A program made the translations under genes and the position numbers. Source: Deefgea rivuli DSM 18356 (GTDB lineage: Bacteria; Pseudomonadota; Gammaproteobacteria; Burkholderiales; Chitinibacteraceae). Taken from it: DNA of 64,000 bases. The notes under the pieces were generated by a model. The model was not told where the DNA came from and searched no databases. It worked only from the letters and a program-made list of their open reading frames with translations. This document shows positions 26,341 to 36,197 of the stretch, piece after piece (within the stretch, counting starts at the first letter, position 1; each line of letters begins with the position of its first letter). The DNA lies in contig NZ_JHVM01000003.1 in the NCBI RefSeq assembly GCF_000620145.1, positions 310,001 through 374,000 on the forward strand, written 5' to 3'.

Positions 26341-27300
26341 CTATTGAATCGTGGTACCGATACGATCAAAATATTTAAAATTCATCCAAATGAAAAATGC
26401 TTTCCCGACAATGTTTTCATTTGGTACAAAACCCCAGTAACGGCTATCTGCACTATGATCGCGATTGTCGCCCATCATAAAATACTGCCCCGCAGGAACC
26501 GTGCATTTAAAACCTGAATCATCATAGCTGCAATTTTCACGCAATGGGAAATCGCCAACTTCACGCAAATTCAACGCAGGCACTTCGGCCATCGTCAAAG
26601 TTTTATACTGCTTTGTGCCCTGACGTTCAAGAAATTGCTGGTTATTGACTAGATAAACACCATTTTCAACATACTGATGATCTGCTAAAGGCAGCGTTTC
26701 AACCGGATTACCATTAATGGTGAGTTTTTTGGAGCGGTACTCAACCACGTCGCCTGGCAAGCCAATTACGCGCTTGATGTATTGGATTTTTGGGTTGTTT
26801 GGGTAATCAAACACCATCACATCGCCGCGTTGCGGCTCACCGATGGGAACAATGACTTTATTCAGCAGCGGCAAACGAACGCCATAGGCGAATTTATTCA
26901 CTAAAATAAAATCTCCCACCACTAAACCTGGGCGCATTGATGAAGATGGAATTTGAAATGGCTCGACAATAAATGAGCGCAATACAAATACGGCCAAAAT
27001 CACCGGAAAGAAACCACGACCATATTCAATCCAATCGGCAATTTGGTTCTCACCGCGGGTTTTACCCCAAACAAACTTATCCATCGCCCAAACAAAACCA
27101 GTCAGGACGACAAAAATCAGCATTGCAGCGCTGATGCTAAAAAATTGCACCAATAGCACAAACAAACCCACGACTGCCAACAAATAGCCGTACTGCACTA
27201 ATTGTGGTGGTTCATTGTTTTTACGCTCGTGCTTAGCGCCCGCCATAATCAAAACAGGCCCCAACACCAAGGAAAGCACACCGATTAACAGCCAATTCAT
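26341..27300 (-). CDS. lepB: Signal peptidase I
   Basis: Membrane serine protease that removes signal peptides from exported proteins, 319 residues. Two or three N-terminal membrane segments (about 1-70, then 95-115) precede the catalytic domain. It has the nucleophile motif IPSSSMRPGLVVGD, the general base Lys in YIKRVIGLPGD and the C-terminal box GDNRDHSADSRYWGFVP. AGGAA lies before the ATG. It is in line with lepA upstream (30-bp gap). Confidence 0.97.
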   Translation of the reverse strand: MNWLLIGVLSLVLGPVLIMAGAKHERKNNEPPQLVQYGYLLAVVGLFVLLVQFFSISAAMLIFVVLTGFVWAMDKFVWGKTRGENQIADWIEYGRGFFPVILAVFVLRSFIVEPFQIPSSSMRPGLVVGDFILVNKFAYGVRLPLLNKVIVPIGEPQRGDVMVFDYPNNPKIQYIKRVIGLPGDVVEYRSKKLTINGNPVETLPLADHQYVENGVYLVNNQQFLERQGTKQYKTLTMAEVPALNLREVGDFPLRENCSYDDSGFKCTVPAGQYFMMGDNRDHSADSRYWGFVPNENIVGKAFFIWMNFKYFDRIGTTIQ

Positions 27301-27330
27301 TGATTGTTCCTTTTGAACAAAACGCGATAA

Positions 27331-29124
27331 TTATTTATCACTCACCTGCAAAATCGCCAAGAACGCTTCTTGTGGAATCTCAACATTACCCACTTGTTTC
27401 ATGCGTTTTTTACCGGCTTTTTGCTTATCGAGCAATTTACGTTTACGTGAAACATCGCCACCATAACATTTTGCCAAGACGTCTTTACGTGTCGCCTTCA
27501 CTGTTTCACGCGCAATAATATGACTACCAATCGCAGCTTGAATTGCAATATCAAACATTTGGCGCGGGATCAATTCGCGCATTTTTGAGACAAGTTCGCG
27601 GCCACGATATTGGCTAGTACTACGGTGAACAATCAAACTCAGCGCATCAACGCGCTCGCTATTCACTAGCACATCCAATTTCACCAAATCGCCAACACGA
27701 AACTCTTTGAAATCGTAATCCAGCGAAGCATAACCACGGCTCACTGATTTCAATTTATCAAAGAAATCCATCACCACTTCAGCCATTGGCATTTCATAGG
27801 TCAACATCACTTGGCGACCCATGTATTGCATATTAATTTGCATGCCGCGTTTTTGATTGCACAGCGTCATCACAGGGCCGACATAATCTTGTGGCACCAA
27901 AATCGTTGCGGTAATAATTGGTTCGCGCACTTCATCGTATTTGGATGGATCAGGTAATTTCGATGGATTTTCGATTTGAACGACTTCGCCACCTTTGAGC
28001 ACCAACTCAAACACCACGCTGGGTGCGGTGGTAATCAAATCCATATCAAATTCGCGCTCTAAGCGCTCTTGCACGATTTCTAGATGCAACAGACCTAAAA
28101 AGCCGCAACGGAAACCAAAACCCAATGCTTGCGATACTTCTGGCTCGTAATGCAAAGACGCGTCATTCAATTGCAGCTTTTCTAAACTATCGCGCAATTT
28201 TTCATAATCATGGCTTTCAACCGGATACAAACCAGCAAAAACCTGTGATTTAACCTCTTTAAAGCCAGGTAAAGCTTCAGTTGCTGGTGCTTTTACTGTG
28301 GTAATCGTGTCGCCCACTTTGGCGCTGGCGATTTCTTTGATACCGGCAATGATAAAGCCCACTTCGCCGGCGCGCAGTGCTTCGCGCTGCACTGATTTAG
28401 GCGTAAACACACCGACTTGCTCGCACAAGTGCTGCGCTTTGGTCGACATAAACAGGATTTTGTCTTTCGGACGAATTTCGCCGTCAACGACGCGAACCAA
28501 CATAATTACGCCGACATAATTATCAAACCATGAGTCGATAATCAGTGCTTTCAGTGGGCCATCAGGATTACCCTTAGGTGGGGGTATCTTATTGACGACC
28601 TCTTCCAGAATATCTTCGATACCAATACCCGACTTAGCCGATGCACGCACCGCATCAGTTGCCTCGATACCAACGATGTCTTCAATTTCTTTGGCCACGC
28701 GATCAGGATCAGCCGCTGGCAAATCAATTTTATTCAGTACCGCGCGAACTTCAACGCCTTGCTCCAGTGCCGTATAACAATTAGCAACGGTTTGCGCTTC
28801 AACCCCTTGCGATGCATCGACGACCAATAAGGCGCCCTCACAAGCGGCCAAAGAGCGGCTCACTTCATAGCTGAAGTCAACGTGACCTGGAGTGTCAATT
28901 AAATTGAGATTGTAAATTTTGCCGTCGCGGGCTTTATATTTTAAGGCCGCGGTTTGCGCCTTAATCGTAATACCACGCTCTTTTTCAATATCCATTGAAT
29001 CAAGCACTTGCGCGCTCATTTCGCGCATTTCCAAGCCGCCACAGAATTGAATAAAGCGATCTGCCAAGGTACTTTTACCGTGGTCGATATGCGCGATAAT
29101 AGAGAAATTACGAATGTGATCCAT
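27331..29124 (-). CDS. lepA: Elongation factor 4 (back-translocating GTPase LepA)
   Basis: Ribosome-associated GTPase of 597 residues. I use the ATG at 29124 ([19 protein letters not shown]); the frame is open to 29160 but that part is unlike the family. G1 is [10 protein letters not shown]3 DTPGHVDF, G4 NKIDLP; the C-terminal LepA-specific domain ends in [26 protein letters not shown]. It is the first gene after an internal terminator, so likely starts the lepA-lepB-DUF4845-rnc-era-recO-pdxJ transcript. Confidence 0.97.
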   Translation of the reverse strand: MDHIRNFSIIAHIDHGKSTLADRFIQFCGGLEMREMSAQVLDSMDIEKERGITIKAQTAALKYKARDGKIYNLNLIDTPGHVDFSYEVSRSLAACEGALLVVDASQGVEAQTVANCYTALEQGVEVRAVLNKIDLPAADPDRVAKEIEDIVGIEATDAVRASAKSGIGIEDILEEVVNKIPPPKGNPDGPLKALIIDSWFDNYVGVIMLVRVVDGEIRPKDKILFMSTKAQHLCEQVGVFTPKSVQREALRAGEVGFIIAGIKEIASAKVGDTITTVKAPATEALPGFKEVKSQVFAGLYPVESHDYEKLRDSLEKLQLNDASLHYEPEVSQALGFGFRCGFLGLLHLEIVQERLEREFDMDLITTAPSVVFELVLKGGEVVQIENPSKLPDPSKYDEVREPIITATILVPQDYVGPVMTLCNQKRGMQINMQYMGRQVMLTYEMPMAEVVMDFFDKLKSVSRGYASLDYDFKEFRVGDLVKLDVLVNSERVDALSLIVHRSTSQYRGRELVSKMRELIPRQMFDIAIQAAIGSHIIARETVKATRKDVLAKCYGGDVSRKRKLLDKQKAGKKRMKQVGNVEIPQEAFLAILQVSDK

Positions 29125-29164
29125 GAGTCCCGCAGCCACTAAGCTGTTACACAATTGCAAATAG

Positions 29165-29187
29165 AAAAAGGCACGCCGCGCGTGCCC
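29165..29187 (-). terminator. Terminator after the rpoE-rse cluster
   Basis: Read on the minus strand: GGCACGC, GCG loop, GCGTGCC, then TTTTT. It lies between the DUF836 gene (stop at 29210) and lepA (ATG at 29124). It therefore splits the rpoE-rseABC transcript from the lepA operon. Confidence 0.88.
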
Positions 29188-29209
29188 ATACTAGCGATAA
29201 CCGCTTATT

Positions 29210-29449
29210 TTAACTGATTTTTGCCAAGCTGACATCCAAAGCCTGTTGATCCAGATGGTAATGGCAGATTTCAAGCCCCTCTGCATCGGTCAAAACGGGC
29301 ACCAGCTCGCCATACAGCGCTTCTAATTCATCGATATCTTCAATATCAATCCACTCCACCTCAAAGCGCCCTGCCGCTTGCGCCAACAGCTGCTCACGCA
29401 TTACCGTGCATAAGCCGCAATACTCTCGACCAAACAATTTCAATTTCAC
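29210..29449 (-). CDS. Glutaredoxin-like DUF836 protein
   Basis: Thioredoxin-fold protein of about 79 residues from a GTG at 29449. GAGG lies 9 bp upstream, which favours this over the in-frame ATG at 29470. It has the redox motif CGLC (REYCGLCTVMREQL) and the DUF836 pattern EVEWIDIEDIDELEALYGELVPVL, with a cis-Pro. Members are often next to lepA or rseC. Thiol partner unknown. Confidence 0.85.
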   Translation of the reverse strand: MKLKLFGREYCGLCTVMREQLLAQAAGRFEVEWIDIEDIDELEALYGELVPVLTDAEGLEICHYHLDQQALDVSLAKIS

Positions 29450-29482
29450 TACACGACACCTCAAAAACAATTATCAAGCCAA

Positions 29483-29947
29483 TTAACGACTTGAACAGGA
29501 TGTTAATTTCATATTTGCCGGAATAATCTCAACAATCCGTGGCTGCATCGCTTGCGCCGAAGGGTTTCTCAAACGCAAAATTAAAAAACCAACAGCAAAA
29601 CCAAGTGCAGCACCCAGTAAAGAAAATAATTCAGCCCGCGCAACGCTAGCCAAGGCACTACCTATCACAGCGCCGAAAATCAACAGCATCAATGGCAATC
29701 CATAAGCCCACAGCGCGGTATTGAGCAAAACACCATCATTTACGGCCACTTTAACCAAGTCGTTCGGCCTCGCACCCAAGGTATTTTTGACTTGATAACT
29801 TTGCTGTGCAGCGCCAAACAGTCGCGTAATCGCCACCGACTTACAGCCGGTTTTCGGGTTGCAATGACCACAAGGCGAATGTGGGCGAATACTCACCCAT
29901 GCAAATTCACCCTCACAACGCTCAACCTGAGCTTCGCTCACTATCAT
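29483..29947 (-). CDS. rseC: RseC/MucC-type membrane protein
   Basis: Protein of 154 residues with an N-terminal Cys-rich soluble part (CGHCNPKTGC, four Cys with one earlier at CEGEF) and two membrane segments (about 78-98 and 108-128). It belongs to the RseC family, tied to sigma-E modulation and to electron transfer to SoxR through the Rsx complex. It is third in the rseA-rseB-rseC order downstream of rpoE. The Cys cluster could hold an iron-sulfur centre (inference). Confidence 0.9.
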   Translation of the reverse strand: MIVSEAQVERCEGEFAWVSIRPHSPCGHCNPKTGCKSVAITRLFGAAQQSYQVKNTLGARPNDLVKVAVNDGVLLNTALWAYGLPLMLLIFGAVIGSALASVARAELFSLLGAALGFAVGFLILRLRNPSAQAMQPRIVEIIPANMKLTSCSSR

Positions 29948-29960
29948 TTAATTTCCAAAA

Positions 29961-30926
29961 TTAACGTGGGGCATAAGCGTTCGAAAACCCTTCCACCGTA
30001 GCCGCAGGCACTTCACCCAAGCAACTCACCAAATTACCACCAACTTGGCGTGCATATAAATGAATTGGCCCCTGATGCGCCAAACCCAAAGGAAGGCTCG
30101 AATTCATGGGCTCAATAAACACCGATAGCGTCACCGCGCCATCACTATACAAATGATGCAACACTTCTCTGTGCTTGTGCGGCAAAGTACGTGTACTTTG
30201 TTTGATGAGTTTAAAGCCCGGAATGCTCGGCTTAATTTGCCAATGTGGATCACTCGCCAAATCAATCGCCTCACCCTCTACCACTGGGACGGCTCGCACG
30301 GCATGAGTTGGCTTTAACAGTTTGCGATCTATCCCTCCCCCCACTTGAATTTGGGCAAAATTGAAGCGCTGAACCACTTCATGGCGCATTCCCATCATCA
30401 ACCACTTTAAAATCAGGCCACTTTCCTCATCCACCCAAAAGCGCTGCGGATAACGATAAGCATCCAGCGGTTCCAATTGATAAACCAGCGCCTCCCGACC
30501 TGCTACACGATCACGACCTATTTTCGACAAGCCATAAGAGCTAAGCAATCCAGACAAGTCACTCGGCAAATGATTTGGGAATAACTTCGAGGTATAGCGA
30601 CGATCAATAACAAATCCGTTACCTGGCGGCGGATACATCATCACTTTATCGCCAATCCGAATGTATTCTTTGGTCTCGCCATCTAATAAAATTCGGCGCT
30701 CAGTGCTAATACCATTTTCAATCAAATGCGTAATTTGAAAATTGGTAACACTATCGCCGTACTGAAGAATGTAATTGCCCGAGTAATTTACTGTTTCCGC
30801 AGCGGTTGCGGCTCGCGTCAAAACACGTAAAGCCTCGGCACGCTCTAAATTGGCCGCCTGGGCTGCCAATACCGAAAAACACCCAAGCACAAATACAAGC
30901 ACCCGCGCCAATGAATTTGCCAACAT
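29961..30926 (-). CDS. rseB: Sigma-E regulatory protein RseB/MucB
   Basis: Periplasmic sensor that shields RseA from proteolysis and senses mislocalised lipoprotein/LPS. The ATG at 30926 directly begins the signal peptide (MLANSLARVLVFVLGCFSVLAAQA), giving 321 residues; the upstream in-frame TTG overlaps rseA and is less likely. The N-terminal large domain contains YSGNYILQYGDSVTNFQITHLIENG, EYIRIGDKVMMY and RDRVAGREALVYQLEPLDAYRYPQRFWVDEESGLILKW. The C-terminal domain includes HLYSDGAVTLSVFIEPM. It starts 1 bp after the rseA stop codon. Confidence 0.93.
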   Translation of the reverse strand: MLANSLARVLVFVLGCFSVLAAQAANLERAEALRVLTRAATAAETVNYSGNYILQYGDSVTNFQITHLIENGISTERRILLDGETKEYIRIGDKVMMYPPPGNGFVIDRRYTSKLFPNHLPSDLSGLLSSYGLSKIGRDRVAGREALVYQLEPLDAYRYPQRFWVDEESGLILKWLMMGMRHEVVQRFNFAQIQVGGGIDRKLLKPTHAVRAVPVVEGEAIDLASDPHWQIKPSIPGFKLIKQSTRTLPHKHREVLHHLYSDGAVTLSVFIEPMNSSLPLGLAHQGPIHLYARQVGGNLVSCLGEVPAATVEGFSNAYAPR

Positions 30927-30927
30927 A

Positions 30928-31404
30928 TTAACGCTGTTCTCCAGCTTCAAAATTAGCCATAGCTAGCTGCTCTGATGCAAATGAATTTGAAAGCCCTTCG
31001 CGATGCGCCGCCAAATAGGGGCTAATTTCGCTCGATTTAATCACCACTGGCGCCTGTGCCATTGTGGCCGGGCTTGGCGCTACGCTATGCATTGAGAATT
31101 GCCAGAAAGCCAACCCCACAAACATCACCGAGGCCACAGCCGAAGCGGGCAGCAATAATGATTTAACAAAATGAGGCTTATGCCAGCGACGCGGCGCGAT
31201 CACGATAGGCTCTAACGCCAAACGCGCAGAGAATCTAGCCATAAAATCGGGCGACAAGGGGCAGTGCTGGACTGCATCGCGTGCCGCATGCAGCTCATAC
31301 CAAGCGGTTTGCTGTAGATTCGATGCCAATATTTCATTAATCGTGGCCGAGGCTGTAACCCGATCCACTTCACAATCCATTAATGCAGAGATTTTTTCAT
31401 TCAT
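30928..31404 (-). CDS. rseA: Anti-sigma-E factor RseA
   Basis: Single-pass inner-membrane anti-sigma factor, 158 residues. The N-terminal cytoplasmic domain starts NEKISALMDCEVD and includes WYELHAARDAVQ, the usual RpoE-binding part. One membrane segment lies at about 85-105 (LLLPASAVASVMFVGLAFWQF), followed by a short periplasmic tail that RseB would bind. It is directly downstream of rpoE (45-bp gap). Confidence 0.9.
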   Translation of the reverse strand: MNEKISALMDCEVDRVTASATINEILASNLQQTAWYELHAARDAVQHCPLSPDFMARFSARLALEPIVIAPRRWHKPHFVKSLLLPASAVASVMFVGLAFWQFSMHSVAPSPATMAQAPVVIKSSEISPYLAAHREGLSNSFASEQLAMANFEAGEQR

Positions 31405-31449
31405 TTTGGCAACCTTTTTATTGCATTGCGGCGATGTAGCGATAGCGCA

Positions 31450-32061
31450 CTACCAGCGCTTATCTTTGCCGACTTCTTTAAGTAAAGGACGTAAGCGATT
31501 AGCAATCGCTTCACGTGCGCGAAAAATTCGCGAACGCACGGTACCAATCGGACAGTCCATTGCCGCAGCAATTTCGTCGTAACTCATCCCATCCATTTCC
31601 CGCAAAGTAATCGCTTCGCGCAGCTCTTCTGGCAAAGCATTTACCGCCTCATTCACTGTAGAGACAATCTGTTTATTGGATAGTTCAGTTTCCGGCGTAT
31701 GAAAATCGGGCACCAAAGAAGAGGCGTCGACAGTATCACCATCTTCATCTTCGTACTCAGTCGCCAACATCGGCCGTCGGCCCAAGGTCGAAAGATAGTT
31801 TTTTGCCGTATTGATCGCAATTCGGTACAGCCAAGTATAAAAAGCACTTTCGCCGCGAAAAGTCGGCAGCGCACGATAGGCTTTAATAAAAGCCTCTTGG
31901 GATACGTCCTCAATCTCGGCTTGGTCGCGAATCATTCGCGACAAAAGCCGCGCAATTCGGCGCTGATATTTGACTACCAGCAACTCAAAAGCACGCTGAT
32001 CGCCATTTTGCGCCCGCAAGACCAATTCCTGATCTAAATCGCGCTCACTGATCTTAAGCAA
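31450..32061 (-). CDS. rpoE: RNA polymerase sigma-E factor
   Basis: Extracytoplasmic-function sigma factor for envelope stress, about 203 residues. Region 2 reads QRAFELLVVKYQRRIARLLSRMI...VSQEAFIKAYRALPTFRGESAFYTWLYRIAINTAKNYL; region 4 is LPEELREAITLREMDGMSYDEIAAAMDCPIGTVRSRIFRAREAI, nearly matching E. coli RpoE. No ATG or GTG is available in frame with a ribosome site. GGGGAG lies 9 bp before a TTG at 32061, the chosen start; a TTG at 32070 sits too close. An out-of-frame 11-codon ORF (ATG about 32089) overlaps this start and could act as a leader peptide. Confidence 0.94.
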   Translation of the reverse strand: MLKISERDLDQELVLRAQNGDQRAFELLVVKYQRRIARLLSRMIRDQAEIEDVSQEAFIKAYRALPTFRGESAFYTWLYRIAINTAKNYLSTLGRRPMLATEYEDEDGDTVDASSLVPDFHTPETELSNKQIVSTVNEAVNALPEELREAITLREMDGMSYDEIAAAMDCPIGTVRSRIFRAREAIANRLRPLLKEVGKDKRW

Positions 32062-32244
32062 GAAGTTCAACTCCCCAAAGTAAATTCATAAGCAACCGTC
32101 CGAAAGGTTTATGGTAAGCCAATGCCAGACGTACTTATCTAGCTTTAATATTGGGTAGATCCAGATTATTACAAGATCAATGGTGCGCACTCAAGCACGC
32201 GCTGCCCCGCTCTGTTAATATTTGACCATCCACTTTTTGAAATA

Positions 32245-33843
32245 ATGACCATGCGTAAATTTGATGTACTGATTCTAGGTAGCGGCCTCGGTGGGATGAC
32301 CATCGCCCTGCAATTGGCAGAAAAACTCAAAGTTGGCCTCATTACCAAACGTGCACTCCGCGATGGTGGCAGTGGTTGGGCTCAAGGTGGTATCGCGGCA
32401 GTACTGGATGGCTCAGACAGTGTTGAGCTACATATTCGCGACACCCAAGTGGCTGGCGCGGGCCTGTGCGATTTAGACGCCACGCGCTTTATTATTGAAA
32501 ACTCCAAAGATGCCATCGATTGGCTGATTAAAATGGGCGTGCCCTTCACCAAAGATGACGAAGGCGAAAGCAGCTACCACGGCTATCACCTTACGCGTGA
32601 AGGCGGTCATAGCCATCGCCGCATTATTCACGCTGCCGATGCCACCGGCGCAGCGGTGATCGACACGCTGGCAATCAAAGTGGCGGCACATCCGAACATC
32701 ACCGTGCTTGAAGAACACATCGCCGTCGATCTGATCACGGATAAAACCGAAAAAAATCGCTGCATCGGCGCCTACGTTTATAGCAAAGAAAAAGACCAAG
32801 TCGAAACCATACTCGCACCGTTTACTGTTTTAGCCACTGGCGGCGCGGGTAAAGTGTATCTGTACACGACCAATCCTGACGTCGCGACCGGTGACGGCAT
32901 CGCGATGGGCTGGCGCGCGGGTTGCCGCGTGTCGAATATGGAATTTATCCAGTTTCACCCGACTTGCCTGTACCACCCGCACGCTAAATCGTTTTTGATT
33001 ACCGAAGCGGTGCGCGGCGAAGGCGGCATTTTACGCCTACCAGATGGCACGCGCTTTATGCCGCAGCACGATGAACGCGCCGAACTCGCGCCACGCGACA
33101 TCGTCGCCCGCGCGATTGACTTTGAAATGAAGCGCGGCGGTTTTGATTGTGTATATTTGGATATTTCCTATAAACCTGCCGCGTTTGTCAAAGAGCACTT
33201 CCCAAATATTTATCAACGCTGCTTAGAACTCGGCATCGACATCACCAAAGAACCGATTCCCGTCGTTCCTGCGGCGCATTACACCTGCGGCGGACTGGTG
33301 ACAGATCTAACAGGCCGCACCGATGTGACGGGCTTATACGGCGTTGGCGAAGTCGCCTGCACTGGGCTGCACGGCGCAAATCGCTTGGCATCGAACTCTC
33401 TACTCGAATGCATGGTGCTCGGCAAAGCAGCCGCTGCACATATTTTGCAGCAAACGCCAGTCACACTGCCAGAAGTGCCAGAGTGGGATGAAAGCCGCGT
33501 TACCGATCCAGACGAGGAAGTGGTTATTGCGCATAACTGGGATGAATTACGCCGCTTTATGTGGGACTACGTCGGGATTGTGCGCACCAATAAACGCCTT
33601 GAGCGCGCGCTGCACCGGATTGAATTATTGGAGCGCGAAATCCACGAGTTTTACCGCAATTTCCGCGTATCGAACGACTTGATCGAGCTACGCAATCTCG
33701 TCATCACTGCCGAGCTTATCGTGCGCTGCGCGATGGCGCGTAAAGAAAGCCGTGGCCTGCATTACAGCCGCGATTACCCAGGTATTGATGTGGATTCCAA
33801 ACCGACTTTGCTGCAACCGGAAAACTATAAAACCAAGGTTTAA
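32245..33843 (+). CDS. nadB: L-aspartate oxidase
   Basis: FAD enzyme converting aspartate to iminoaspartate, first step of NAD synthesis, 532 residues. It has the FAD-binding start [36 protein letters not shown], and THPTCLYHP-like [30 protein letters not shown], plus active-site [14 protein letters not shown] and [24 protein letters not shown]. It is divergent from rpoE with a 183-bp gap. nadA and nadC are not in the window. A hairpin terminator follows. Confidence 0.97.
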   Translation: MTMRKFDVLILGSGLGGMTIALQLAEKLKVGLITKRALRDGGSGWAQGGIAAVLDGSDSVELHIRDTQVAGAGLCDLDATRFIIENSKDAIDWLIKMGVPFTKDDEGESSYHGYHLTREGGHSHRRIIHAADATGAAVIDTLAIKVAAHPNITVLEEHIAVDLITDKTEKNRCIGAYVYSKEKDQVETILAPFTVLATGGAGKVYLYTTNPDVATGDGIAMGWRAGCRVSNMEFIQFHPTCLYHPHAKSFLITEAVRGEGGILRLPDGTRFMPQHDERAELAPRDIVARAIDFEMKRGGFDCVYLDISYKPAAFVKEHFPNIYQRCLELGIDITKEPIPVVPAAHYTCGGLVTDLTGRTDVTGLYGVGEVACTGLHGANRLASNSLLECMVLGKAAAAHILQQTPVTLPEVPEWDESRVTDPDEEVVIAHNWDELRRFMWDYVGIVRTNKRLERALHRIELLEREIHEFYRNFRVSNDLIELRNLVITAELIVRCAMARKESRGLHYSRDYPGIDVDSKPTLLQPENYKTKV

Positions 33844-33875
33844 GCCAACGCTTTTTTAAATAGCCACCTTAAAAT

Positions 33876-33904
33876 AAATAGAGCGCCTACACGGCGCTCT
33901 ATTT
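33876..33904. terminator. Terminator after nadB
   Basis: Stem AAATAGAGCGC (33876-33886) / GCGCTCTATTT (33894-33904) with a CTACACG loop, 11 bp perfect. The T-tract is short, so partly bidirectional use is likely. Confidence 0.8.
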
Positions 33905-33915
33905 ACATCAACAAG

Positions 33916-33963
33916 GGTATCTCAATACAACCATTATTAGCCAATGCCTATATGGCAATACCT
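33916..33963. repeat. 48-bp intergenic repeat, copy 3
   Basis: Starts GGTAT and ends CAATACCT, exactly 48 bp, with AACCATT at internal positions 14-20. The right end overlaps the last codons and stop of the convergent membrane-protein gene (33948). It follows directly after the nadB terminator. Confidence 0.55.
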
Positions 33964-34607
33964 ATCAAACGATAAACACCAAAACCAATAATAATCACCC
34001 CAAAACAAGGGCGAACACCGGGGTAATTCAGCACCCGCATCAAGCCACTGGCAAACAAGCCCATCAGCAATAAATTCGGCAATGTTCCCAAACCAAACGC
34101 CAACATCACACCAGCACCTTGCCACATCGACGCAGTAGAAAGCGCCGCTAAACTAGCGGTATACACCAAACCACAGGGAATCCAGCCCCACAAAAAACCA
34201 ATGATCGGCGTATGCCATAGCGTACGGATCGGTAAAAATCGACGTAACAGCGGTTGAATCTGCCGCCAAATCGGCTGGCCTACTTTCTCGATTTTCGTCA
34301 GCCAGCGCGACCATCCGGCGATATACAAACCCAGCACAATCAACAGGATATTGGCTAACACAAACAAAATCGTTTTGACGGACTGCAATTGCGCCAGCGA
34401 GGTAAAGCTCGCTAGACCACCCAGAATAAAGCCGATAAAGGCATACCCCAGCAGTCGGCCTACATTAAATCCAATGTGATACGGTAATTTGGGGCCAGCA
34501 GGCAGTTGCGCGCTGAATGCACCGACAATGCCGCCACACATCCCCGCGCAATGCCCGCCGCCGAGCAAACCGGCTAAAAAAAGCGCAATTAAATCTAATT
34601 CCAACAT
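33948..34607 (-). CDS. TauE/SafE (UreH-type) membrane protein, probable cbb3-oxidase assembly context
   Basis: Integral membrane protein of 219 residues with about six membrane segments. The first carries the motif GGGHCAGMCGG typical of the UreH/DsbD-like subgroup, whose Cys pair may handle metal or redox. Related genes often sit with cytochrome cbb3 oxidase maturation genes and next to hemN and fnr, as here (20 bp after hemN). A role in copper or haem-oxidase assembly is inferred from context only. Confidence 0.82.
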   Translation of the reverse strand: MLELDLIALFLAGLLGGGHCAGMCGGIVGAFSAQLPAGPKLPYHIGFNVGRLLGYAFIGFILGGLASFTSLAQLQSVKTILFVLANILLIVLGLYIAGWSRWLTKIEKVGQPIWRQIQPLLRRFLPIRTLWHTPIIGFLWGWIPCGLVYTASLAALSTASMWQGAGVMLAFGLGTLPNLLLMGLFASGLMRVLNYPGVRPCFGVIIIGFGVYRLIGIAI

Positions 34608-34627
34608 ACGAAACTCAAAACGACACT

Positions 34628-36037
34628 TTAGATCAGCTGAGAATACCGCGCCTGCGTCGCTTTTGTCCGCAAATAGCCATCAAAGATCATTGCCACAGAG
34701 CGAATCAACATCCGCCCTTTGGCCGTCACGGTGATTGAATCGTCATCCAGCTCGACTAAACCGTCGAGTACCAAAGGCTGCAACAAAGCTAATTCTTCAG
34801 CAAAATATGCAGCAAACTGGATCATATAACCCGCTTCAAAGGGTTTAAAAAACACTTGAAATTGGCACATCAAAGCCTGAATCACGGCGCGGCGCAGCAC
34901 ATCATCGTGCGTCATCGTTAAGCCGCGCTCAACGGGGAATTCTTGCAAATCTAATCTGGCGTAATAATCCTCTAGCGTTTTGACATTTTGGTAATAACTC
35001 GCGCCGACTTTGCCAATTGAGGACACACCAAACGCCAATAAATCACAATCAGCGTGCGTGGAATAACCCTGGAAATTACGCTGTAAACGGCCACGGCGCT
35101 GCGCTACCGCCAGATCATCATCAGGCAAAGCAAAATGATCCATGCCGATTAACACGTAACCTGCTTGCGTGAGTTGTTCGATTGAATTTTGCAAGATATC
35201 GAGTTTGACTTCGGCCGATGGCAACTCGTCCACATTGATGCGCCGCTGCGGCATAAAGCGCTCGGGCAAATGTGCATAATTGTAGAGCGCGATTCGATCC
35301 GGCTTGAGCAAAAGCACCCGCGATATGGTTTCAGCGACGCTGGCGGCCGTTTGCTTGGGTAGGCCGTAAATCAAATCGACGCTTACCGACCTAAAACCAT
35401 ATTGCCTCGCAGCTTCAATCACAGTGCGAGTTTCTTCCTCAGTTTGCACGCGATTCACAGCGATTTGCACCTCGGGATTAAAATCTTGAATCCCGACACT
35501 CATCCGATTAAAGCCCAAACTCGCTAAATGTTGGATGGTTTCTGCGCCGACTTTACGCGGATCGATCTCAATCGAATATTCACCATGCACTTGCAAAGAG
35601 AAATGCGTATTGACCACATCCATCAGCCGCTGCAATTGCGCATGCGACAAGAAAGTCGGCGTGCCGCCGCCCAAATGCAATTGACTCACCTTAGGCCGAC
35701 TGGGTAATAAATCACCATACATCTGCACTTCTTGCGTGAGATAATCTAGGTATTGATCTGCCTTATTCTGATCTTTGGTAATAATTTTATTACAGCCGCA
35801 GTAGTAACATATCGTATTACAGAAAGGTAAATGGAAGTACAATGACAGAGGCATCGCCAAAGCACCCGGAGTGCGCTGCAGCAAACAGGCCGCATGAGAT
35901 TCTTGGCTAAGCCCAAGCGCAAAACGATCTGCTGTGGGATAAGAAGTGTATCGAGGCCCCTTACCGTCATAACGAGTAATTAAGTCACGATCAAAGTCAA
36001 CGACAGGCCTAAGTAAGTGTATTTTTTGCGTGCTCAT
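34628..36037 (-). CDS. hemN: Oxygen-independent coproporphyrinogen III oxidase
   Basis: Radical-SAM enzyme converting coproporphyrinogen III to protoporphyrinogen IX without oxygen, 469 residues. The cluster motif CNTICYYCGC gives Cys73, 77, 80 and the adjacent Cys82. GGGTPTFL and GFRSVSVDLIYGLPKQT bind SAM and substrate. The N-terminal RYTSYPTADRF is diagnostic of true HemN and not of HemW. GAGGGA is placed 5 bp before the ATG. A perfect FNR box lies about 60 bp upstream, so induction under low oxygen is expected. Confidence 0.97.
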   Translation of the reverse strand: MSTQKIHLLRPVVDFDRDLITRYDGKGPRYTSYPTADRFALGLSQESHAACLLQRTPGALAMPLSLYFHLPFCNTICYYCGCNKIITKDQNKADQYLDYLTQEVQMYGDLLPSRPKVSQLHLGGGTPTFLSHAQLQRLMDVVNTHFSLQVHGEYSIEIDPRKVGAETIQHLASLGFNRMSVGIQDFNPEVQIAVNRVQTEEETRTVIEAARQYGFRSVSVDLIYGLPKQTAASVAETISRVLLLKPDRIALYNYAHLPERFMPQRRINVDELPSAEVKLDILQNSIEQLTQAGYVLIGMDHFALPDDDLAVAQRRGRLQRNFQGYSTHADCDLLAFGVSSIGKVGASYYQNVKTLEDYYARLDLQEFPVERGLTMTHDDVLRRAVIQALMCQFQVFFKPFEAGYMIQFAAYFAEELALLQPLVLDGLVELDDDSITVTAKGRMLIRSVAMIFDGYLRTKATQARYSQLI

Positions 36038-36095
36038 TTTTCCCTCAAAAATTGACTCTTTGGCCGCAGCATAAGTTGTACTAGTCTGAATAAAG

Positions 36096-36109
36096 TTGAT
36101 CTAGATCAA
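36096..36109. promoter_or_regulatory. FNR box between hemN and fnr
   Basis: TTGATCTAGATCAA, a perfect match to the FNR consensus TTGATNNNNATCAA and a full palindrome. For the fnr side, TATAGA at 36131-36136 would place the start near 36143, putting the box at about -41, the class II activator position. For hemN, a TTATGC at about 36069-36074 (minus strand) gives similar spacing. One site may serve both genes, so FNR likely controls its own gene and hemN. Confidence 0.88.
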
Positions 36110-36197
36110 CCAATCCAGCGCATCCCTCTTTATAGATAGCTGCTTTTGCTTTAAAACAGCATATGAAAATATCATTCAAGCGTACATCGAGCCTTAT

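Noticed and set aside
32071-32150. Sigma-E autoregulatory promoter upstream of rpoE
   Set aside because: An AACCTTT-like element is present but no convincing -10 partner at the right spacing, so it was not listed as a feature.
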